64,000 bases of DNA from Eremochloa ophiuroides (Eukaryota; Streptophyta; Magnoliopsida; Poales; Poaceae), in NCBI GenBank assembly GCA_038502445.1, contig JAHLJS010000006.1:4812553-4876552 (forward strand), written 5' to 3'. Position numbers and translations under genes: made by a program. Shown one piece after another: positions 56,480-64,000 of this stretch (position 1 is its first letter; each line of letters begins with the position of its first letter). The notes below the pieces were generated by a model. The model was not told the DNA's origin and did not search any database. It saw only the letters and a program-made list of their open reading frames with translations.

Positions 56480-58818
56480 AAATTCAATGTGACTCAATCA
56501 ATCCCAAATTCGCAATCCACATTGAAATATTGATACTGAAGATAAAATCAGTCCCTGCAGACAGAAGCTAATTAGAGGGCGCCTACCAGCAGGGGGTGCA
56601 TGGCAGCAAGGGGGCAGCCGGGCAAGAGGGCAGGGGCCAGGCGTGACCGGCACGGCGCCCTGCTGAGGTGTGGGTGCTGCGATGCTGCCTGTGCCTGCTG
56701 CATGCCACGCCGACACGGTGGCAGCGGCGCCGACGGGATGCAGGGAGGCGGGAGCAGGATGCAGTGCAGCCACGCAGAGATGGGCGGCGGCGCCATCGCG
56801 GCGGCCGGCAAGGCGGCAACGAGATCGAGCTCCTCACGACCTGATGGGCGGGATGCCGGGAGGCAGGACGCAGGGATGGCGGCGCGCCAGCGCTGCGGCA
56901 ACGAGAGGAGTTTTTTTTTTTGCGAGAACGAGCTCCTCGCCTCCTCGCGATGACGCGACCTGCTGCGGTGGCTGCGGACCTGCGGTGACGCTTCTTGAGT
57001 GCCCTGCTTTGCTCTTGGGCTTTTGATATTGAGCTTGAAAAATTACATGCAATATGTATTGTTACTGAACTATGTATTATTACTGAACTGACGACTAGGA
57101 CCTGTGCCCTACAGGCCTGAGCCGCAAATCCGCCGCTGACGGCGGACGAACCTCGCCAAGGCCGATCGCATCGGCGCAGCCATCTGTTCCTCTTTCTCCT
57201 CTCTCTCTTGGCAAAAAAACGTGTGTCGTATCTTCGGGCCTTGGGTGTTCCTTTGCCTTCGGGATGGGCTGGAATTTAAAACGGGCCGTTTCGAGGTGCC
57301 GAGCGGTTCCGATTCTAGCCAGAAACGGTTTCCGAGCGTTCCGTGCTTTTGGCTGCGTCGAGCGAAACGGTGATTCTATTTCTCTTTCCCAGACGCAGTA
57401 GTGATCGGATTATTTTTTTCTACTTATCCTTTTTTATGCAACAAAATTTTTTGTCACTTGTCTAAAAAAATAATCAGAATTTTTTAAAGTATTTTTTATT
57501 TATATGTTTTTTAAAAAATATTTGTTTTGGAAACAGAATCTGGACTAGCAGCAAAACGGTTTCACGAAGTAATTTACACCTAAAACGTGTTTAAGATAAT
57601 TAGGTATTTTCAATATCAATTTAATCTAGATATAATATAGCAACAGGTTTGTCATGACATATATATGCATGTGTATACCATTAACAGGATCAAAAAATTG
57701 TGATAACGATGTAATGATCTATCCATATAGTAAGCACAAAAAGAAGAGTGAACGAGGAGTAACGAATGTACCCAGATAAGGGTCGGATAAGGGTCCTATG
57801 TCGAGGACATCCAAAACTCTTCACAATAGTCAACATAATGTGTTGCTCAAAGTTATGGACTACAGTCGATGTAGGAAGAGGTTCGCAGTGCAGTCCCGCA
57901 AGCTGCCATTAGGAAGAAGACGTCAGTGAGGTGGATGAGTAGTCGCAGGAAGAAGATGTCGGCGGTGGTGTGGGGCACCTGCTCTTCTGATACTTTGTGC
58001 GCGCAGACGTACGGGATGGGGAAAATCAGCGAGCAACTAAAGATGTTGTATTTCTCGCGAGCGAACAAGAAGAAGATTGACGGTGGAACTTCTGAATATA
58101 TGCCTATGGTAGGGAAGAGAAAAGGCTAAGTAGGTACACAGAAAAGATGGAGACGTGAAGAGATGAGACGGTAATTGGCGAAACTCCAACATAAAAGAGA
58201 GAAACTCCCATAACTATGTGAATTGAGTGGCAAAACCCAGCCTCGCCGGCCCATCCGCTCGCTCGTCACGCCACGCCCATGGATACGACCTGGCCGGCAC
58301 GGCGGCGCGCACGCGTGTGGCACACCTTTGTCATTTTCTCAGCTTCTCAATACAAATACATAATTCCCAACCATATAAACCGAGTAAATGTTTAGTCAAA
58401 ATCCCGTATGGTATTCCAAAACTCCCTAACCCTACTACCATGCACGTTGGTCCGTGTTTCCTTAGACAGATTGGGTCGCGCTCCTTCCCCACTATGCTGA
58501 GGTTTGTTCTAAATGGTGCTGCGATAGAGTTTGCTCCCAAACCGCCAACCACTAATCTGCCTAGCCAGACTTTATCACTTTCAGAGGACCATCTTGACGG
58601 AAGCATGCTGTCACGGTAACAGTTACAAGGACCCTGTCCACGGAGGCAGCGAAGGTAGCTGTTGCACGACCGATAGCCAAAAGCAACGTAGTGGCTGATT
58701 TCCCGCACAAGGTAGTCTTCCATAAAGATTTTTCAATTTTCCCAATATGAAGTCCTAAAGGATGGTTGCAGCTGCATTAAAATTTACACCATAATACTGT
58801 TAAAGTCAAGTAGCAGTA
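56480..58818. other. Intergenic, no gene seen
   Basis: 56570-57000 is GC-rich with overlapping frames that are not convincingly coding. 57240-57600 is repeat-like. 58230-58720 has a 130-codon frame on each strand at nearly the same place, typical of non-coding sequence. Confidence 0.35.
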
Positions 58819-59278
58819 CTCTCATCCCAAATTATAAGTTATTCTAAGAATGTTGGAGAATCAAAGTATTTCAAATTTGACTAAAATTATAGAGAAAAAT
58901 GCAAAGATTTACTTTAGTAGTGGACTAGTGGTGTTGTTTTACCTTTTTCACTGTGCTCGTTCTTTTGGGGTGTTCTAGTGCGGCTCTGTTGCTGGATGCG
59001 TAGGCCGAAGAATTGTGGAGTTTTCTCCCAAGTGCTGTATCGTGAATCTGTGGTCTTTTATGTTAATAAAATGCTATGGTATATTCCTTTGAACTCTAAA
59101 AAATGAAAAGATTTATGACACCAAATAACTGTACTTTGAAAATATATTTAGTAAAGGATCTAATGATACTTAGTTGACACTATAAATATTATTATTTTAC
59201 TATATAAACTTAATCAAGATTGAAATGTTTTGGATTTATAAAATTCTTGGGATGACTTAAGATTTGGGATAGATGGAG
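58819..59278. mobile_element. Stowaway-like MITE split by a 195-bp insertion
   Basis: The ends are CTCTCATCCCAAATTATAAG and GATTTGGGATAGATGGAG-type inverted repeats, flanked by TA (58817-58818 and 59279-59280). At 460 bp it is longer than the other copies here because of an insertion at 58912-59106. Confidence 0.7.
58912..59106 (+). mobile_element. Short retro-insertion with 9-bp TSD inside the MITE
   Basis: The 9-mer aaagattta occurs at 58903-58911 and 59107-59115. Between them lie 195 bp with no similarity to Stowaway elements. They end in TTAATAAAATGCTATGGTAT and then an A-run, like the 3' end of a LINE. A 5'-truncated LINE copy is the simplest reading. Confidence 0.6.
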
Positions 59279-59324
59279 TAGATTGGATAGGAGCTCTAGT
59301 TTTTGTTAGCAATTCATGAGCTAT

Positions 59325-60790
59325 TAGTCGATCTATACTATATTATGATATTATATGGTTTGTCTTCTTTAGCAAAAGAGCAACGAAATTTTCCTAAAGA
59401 GTTACATTCTAGATTTGCCTTTAATTTAGTCAATCTATACTATATTATGATATTATATGGTCTATCTTTTTTTAGCAAAAGAGCCAGGAACTTTTCCTGA
59501 AGAGTTACATTCTAAATTTGACTTTAATTTAGTCAATCTATACTATATTATGATATTATATGGTCTGTTTTTTTAGCAAATGAGCAATGATCTTTTCCTG
59601 AAGAGTCACTGTCGGTGCTAGGATTAACGGGTGCTAACACCAGCTAATAAATTTGTGTTTGTGGTCGAAATCATGGGTGGTGTGCAAGGAGGGACACATA
59701 GACTGATTCAGGCAATGAACTGCCCTACGTCTAGTGTGGGTTATCGATCGTGTTGCCTTGCACTAAAGTGCTCATACTAAGGGTTACAAACGGTCGGAGA
59801 GAGGAAAAAGCTCCCAGGTCCCCTTGTGCGCAAAGAGTAGAGTGTACAGTGTGTGGTTGTAGTGGGTGTATTGGGCCTCACTTGAGCTTGTCCTAGGGGC
59901 GGTCCTTGCCTTCCTTTTTATAGTCACAAGGGGGGCAGGGTTACATGCATTCTACTGTGGAAGTCGTGCTCGGAGGAGATGTCGTCGTGAAGATCGGGGC
60001 TTGTCGCCGGTCGTGGTTGCAACTTGATATTGTAACGACGTGGCCTTTCGTCCTTCAGGCGGTTTTTGGCTGTGGATTGGTGATTTCCGAAGTGATGCAC
60101 AGTGGTCGGCATGGTTGGGCGCGCCGTGGCGTCGTGGTACTATACCCTGTTGTGACTTCGTCTTCTCATACCGCACAGGCATGGTCTACCCTCGGGCGTC
60201 GACCCTCGGGGGGTTTATCACTCGTGGGAGTCATGTACGTGGGCGTCCCCCTCGGGCGCGTCTCCTTCCGCAGGAGGTGCTCCCTAAGGGAAAGGTGGGC
60301 CCGGACGTGAGATCTGCTTGTCCCCAATGTCGGCGGTATAGTTGAAGTCGCCTTGCTCCTGTAGCAATTCGTGCGCACTGAACTTTGAGGAGTGACAGTT
60401 GCCGCAACATAGCTTCCCTACACGAGCTAGGGATTTTAGGCTGGGCGTTTTACTGTGCCCCTGCTCCTGTGGCGGCTTGGTGTGGTAGTGGAGTCATCTG
60501 AAATGGTGTCAGAGAGTACTCGGTAGTTGGTACGACAGTCATGCCCGCGGGTGGCGTGGTTGTGTTGGGGGATCCACGCGACGTGATCGTGCCTGAAAAG
60601 TAGCCTGGGCTTCCTTTTGAGTGCAAGGGTGCTTGGTTGACGTCAGCGGAGGCTCAGGCGAGGCGAATGTGCCCGAGGGGGCTTGCTCTAAAGGAGGGCT
60701 CGGGCGAATCGGAGAATTGCGCCCGAGGGTACTGTTACTCCGAACTCTGTCATTGGAGGTAGACCGTTACATTCTAAATTTGCATATTAT
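59325..60790. repeat. Tandem repeat (three units of about 102 bp) split by an LTR-like element
   Basis: Units start near 59325, 59429 and 59530. They share ATCTATACTATATTATGATA, TTATATGGT and TTTTCCT(A/G)AAGAGTTACATT. The third stops at 59609 and its missing continuation (GTTACATTCTAAATTTG) reappears at 60766, which shows that 59610-60765 is inserted. Confidence 0.9.
59610..60765 (+). mobile_element. LTR-like insertion (possible solo LTR), 1156 bp
   Basis: The insertion starts TGTCGGTGCTAGG. Flanks gtcac (59605-59609) and gttac (60766-60770) are a 5-bp TSD with one difference; sister repeat units show gttac as the original. The body has repeated CGCCCGAGGG-type motifs as in grass LTRs. The right end (...GGTAGACC) does not read CA, so it is decayed or the class is different. 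Confidence 0.65.
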
Positions 60791-61508
60791 GATATGAACG
60801 CAGTGGATTCGGCTGGGCCTTATGTCTAACTTAACCCAAAAGACTAGACTACCCTGATAGGTGAGGACTGCCCTCGCCTTATATGTTGTGCTCTCCCACC
60901 ATCAATTACCAATTCAGAGGAAACCTAAGAACCTATCAATTTATGAATCACACATGGTGTTCTGTTTTCATGGATATTGCCAAATATATGAATCCTTGCA
61001 CATCATTTAACAGACGTTAGTTTCACGCACTGTCCTTAAAATGTGGGAATGAACCAGGAGAGAGAGCGGAGATGTTGTGCCTTTAACACATCGTCAGGCA
61101 TGGAAGGGCTGCACAGAAACTTGTCGCTGTTGCAGAGCAAAGGCACCTGTTGCGGTGTTGCCTCTTTTCAATGACGTGGCTGCGGCGCATGAAGTGAGAG
61201 GACGGTGCTGGAGCAGCTGTGAACTCTACCTGAGGTCGGCATGCTGCCGTTGCTCCTCGCCCGTCCGCCCATGCCGTTGCTCCTCGATGGCCGCCTCTGC
61301 CTCGTCATGGCACTGGTGGCATATCAGATAGAGGAAGGATGATGCCGCTGCCAGCTTCCCCTTCTGCCTTTGCGCAGGCTGTGGCTCCACCACCGAGATC
61401 TGAGAGAAAGGAGGGAGAAAAGTAGATCAGATAGATACGGGGATGGAGAGCCATGGAGGCAAGATGGGGCGACGACGGGGAAACGGCATGGCGAGGTCTC
61501 GTGTACTA
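60791..61508. other. Intergenic, no gene seen
   Basis: A GC-rich stretch at about 61070-61330 has frames without a domain that I recognise. Confidence 0.3.
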
Positions 61509-61766
61509 CTCTCCATTCCAAATTATAAATCATTCTAACAATCTTAAAAAGTTAAACTTTTTCAACTTTAACCAAGTCTATATAATAAGATAATAATATT
61601 TATATTATTAACTAAGTATTATTAGATTCTTTATTAAATATAATTTCATGGTACACTTATTTGGTATCATAAATTTTCATATTTTTTCTCTATAATTTTA
61701 ATCAAAGTTAAGATAGTCAGACTCTTTAAAATTTTTAGAACAATTTATAATTTAGAATAGAGTGAG
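61509..61766. mobile_element. Stowaway-like MITE
   Basis: Left CTCTCCATTCCAAATTATAA and right TTATAATTTAGAATAGAGTG are inverted, flanked by TA (61507-61508 and 61767-61768). Confidence 0.85.
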
Positions 61767-63699
61767 TACTTATTTATTCTAGGCACAGGGACTCATTGGC
61801 ACACAGAGGATATGGCGGCAGCGCAGCGGGACAGCCACGCGGCCGTCGCGGAAGGCCACGGCGAGCGGTACAGGCTCGGATGAGCCCCTTTCTGACGGAA
61901 GAGCGGCGGTGGCATCTGTCGCGGACCGGACTGTGGAGGACGCGACAATATTTGAGCGTGCAGCAGGCAGCAGGTGTCACTCTCGTTTCCTCGTACACGG
62001 ACGATGCCGTGTGTAACGCTCCTGTTTGCTCAGAAGAACGCTGGGACACGGAGGAAGTTTTTCATTTTAGGATAAAGAAGAATTATATTATATAATAGCT
62101 AGGTACGTCAATACGTTATAAGTACTTTAAATCATAGAAAAATAATCACGCTATAAATAGCATAACTCAAAACATAACCTGTTTGATGCTTTGCATTGTA
62201 GACGACGGCACATGTAAACACTCAGCAAATAGTCTGAAAATAAATGTCCAACGAACGACGGTCAACATTCCCGTAGACGGAATTGAGTAAATTATTCTTT
62301 CTGGTGTCTTCCTTCTTCTTTGTGTCACCGAAAAACGAGGAACACTGATCTGAAACTTATTCTCCTTAGTCCTTCATTATGGTCAGATCTAACCATAACA
62401 AAACGGAGAAGAGACGGGAGAAACCTATTCCATGGCGACGACATCATCTCCGCCTCGATGCCGCCAACCGGAAACAAAAGTCTCCATGTCGTCATGTTGT
62501 TGAAGATGCTGACGCCATGATTGTCATCCTCATCTTCAATAAAACTATCATGGAGAAGACGATTCCATCCTACTTCTTCGCTCGAGAAGAGAAGAAGGAG
62601 AAGACAAAAATCCAATACCAAGAACTTTAGCATGGAGAGATACTAACCCTAATGACTCAAACTATTAGGAAAACTTATTAAAAACAATGGATCCCTACCC
62701 CCTTTAACCTCCAGCGAGATGCCGAATGAGAAGGGAAGGGGCCCATGGTGATGGACGGAGAGAGACAGCGGCGGCGGCTCTACGGCAGCAGGCCCGTGCG
62801 GCTCTCTCTTTTCCCGTGCGGCTACTTATGCTATTCTATCGGACACGGAGGAAGTTGCGTGCAGGCAAAAGGAGGCAAACACGTTGGGCAGGACGGGCGT
62901 GAACACACAGGAGAGCAGCGAATCCAGAAGTTTTGTATAATGGTATGTGTGCAAGGCATGATGTTTTGCGGTGTGTTTGGGAGTGCTTCACGGAGCGGAT
63001 TATGCACCATTATTCTCTGACTGCCAAACGTATTTATTCGTTAGAAGTGATTCTCTTAAATGAATTAAAATGCTGAGAGCTAAAAAAATAGCTTCTCCTG
63101 ATTCTGTGACGAATTTTGAGACTTTATCCTAAAGAATTAAGAGAATCACTTTTGGTCACAGAACTTCACCGGATAATAAGCGAGTACGGTTGAAGAATCA
63201 AGGAGCACAGCTCTATTAAACGAACCATACGAGATGTGTGCACCTACTAAAGGGGATACAAAGATCTTGGGCAGCCCTTAGATGCCTACTTTCACAGTGC
63301 CGCTGCTGCCTCACACATGGACGCGTGGCGGGAAGGAGGGGGCCTTCCGCGCACTCTAGTGCTGCACTACATGCGCGTTTGATATAGGGCCAAGGGGTGG
63401 TCTTGCGCCCTCTAGCTATAGCAAGCCATGTTTGATTCATTTGAGCCACCCCTTGGTCTGGCTCCCATCGTGCATTTCACCCTCACTTCTGCACCAGGGA
63501 AACGCCCCTAGGGGTCGTTTCTCACGGGCCAGTCTTGTCTCGAGCTCCCGCGGGGCGGCGGCGACTCGCGTGGAAAGCATGAAACTTCCGCGCACGCTCC
63601 TCCTCAGCAAAAATCCACCGTCTTTATAAGCTTCCCTCCTCCCCCGCTGGCCTCTTCTCTAGTGCATACAATGTTTTCCTACCATGTGACACAACTTCA
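61767..63699. other. Intergenic, no gene seen
   Basis: Frames at 61774-62095 and 62320-62633 overlap on opposite strands and have no recognisable domain. 63000-63230 contains repeated AGAATCACTT-type words in both orientations and may be a MITE. Confidence 0.35.
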
Positions 63700-64000
63700 T
63701 TGTAGATAAAATTTTGATCCACTTGTAGGGAAGTTTTACTTGGTAGATGCTGGCTATGCTTGTCACAGTGGCTTCCTCCCTCCCTACAGGGGGTGAGGTA
63801 CCACCTGTCCGAATATGGGAGCAAGAATTATCCTACCAATGCTCGGGAGCTATTTAACTTATGGCATTCATCCCTTAGGGTGTCAGTGGAGAGAGCATTT
63901 GGTGCACTGCAGGGTAGGTTTTGTATCTTAGACAACAAAACTTTTCAAATCTATAAGACACAAGTGAAGCTAGTACTGGCCTGTTACATTCTGCATAATT
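63700..64000 (+). pseudogene. PIF/Harbinger transposase C-terminal fragment (DDE_Tnp_4), cut by window end
   Basis: Two blocks match the catalytic C-terminus of plant PIF/Harbinger transposases. The first, GKFYLVDAGYACHSGFLPPY (63729-63788), holds the second DDE aspartate in YLVDAGY. The second, in another frame from 63797, reads YHLSEYGSKNYPTNARELFN, SSLRVSVERAFGALQGRF and KTQVKLVLACYILHN. It contains the glutamate of the triad in VERAFG. A one-base deletion near 63790 (in the run of G) breaks the frame, so this copy is probably dead. The upstream part with the first aspartate is not found. The sequence continues past the right edge, where a Harbinger element end or an ORF remainder may lie. 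Confidence 0.85.

Noticed and set aside
1..64000. CRISPR array, operon, phage or other prokaryotic system
   Set aside because: No regularly spaced short repeats with unique spacers and no cluster of adjacent intronless genes; the sequence is clearly plant nuclear.

Overview
The window is nuclear DNA from a grass, most likely an Andropogoneae species of the sorghum, maize or sugarcane type. I infer this from spliced genes with plant splice sites, from Tourist-like and Stowaway-like MITEs, from grass SINE and LINE tails, from CACTA and MULE elements, and from long TG...CA solo LTRs. There is no prokaryotic gene organisation, CRISPR array, operon or rRNA, and I found no convincing tRNA gene. The species is inferred, not proven.

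Two genes can be modelled completely. A bHLH transcription factor of the bHLH041 type lies on the minus strand (22221-24860, five exons, 460 residues). One of its introns appears to use a GC donor. A density-regulated protein homologue (DENR, SUI1/eIF1 fold) lies on the plus strand (31781-33823, seven exons, 204 residues). The last two exons of an unrecognised membrane protein may lie at 54657-55169 on the minus strand. Two tiny spliced ORFs (34843-35222, inside a Helitron, and 36007-36393) are plausible but unproven.

The rest is mostly transposable elements, many with exact boundaries and target-site duplications (TSDs). 0-10 kb: a LINE reverse-transcriptase relic split by a MITE, a SINE, a CACTA element, a Pack-MULE carrying pieces of a LONGIFOLIA/TRM-type gene (TSD taaataaaa), and a solo LTR (TSD gctag). 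10-22 kb: LINE-like GC-rich copies in both orientations, a four-copy tandem array of about 340 bp, a long TA microsatellite and MITEs. 22-34 kb: the two genes, spaced by Stowaway-like elements. 34-47 kb: a small Helitron followed by solo LTRs (TSDs cctga and gatac, and the near-match ttagg/ctagg), one nested inside a sister LTR and carrying five TGACGTCA palindromes within 91 bp. 50-54 kb: a pectinesterase pseudogene split by a CACTA element (TSD gag), then a SINE with a perfect 19-bp TSD. 58-64 kb: a MITE split by a small retro-insertion, a tandem repeat split by an LTR-like insertion, and a PIF/Harbinger transposase fragment that runs off the window.

The two complete genes have no evident functional link: one is a transcription regulator and the other a translation factor. 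The main interest lies in the insertion history, the captured gene fragments and the possible regulatory cargo of the repeats. I see no clearly novel molecular system.
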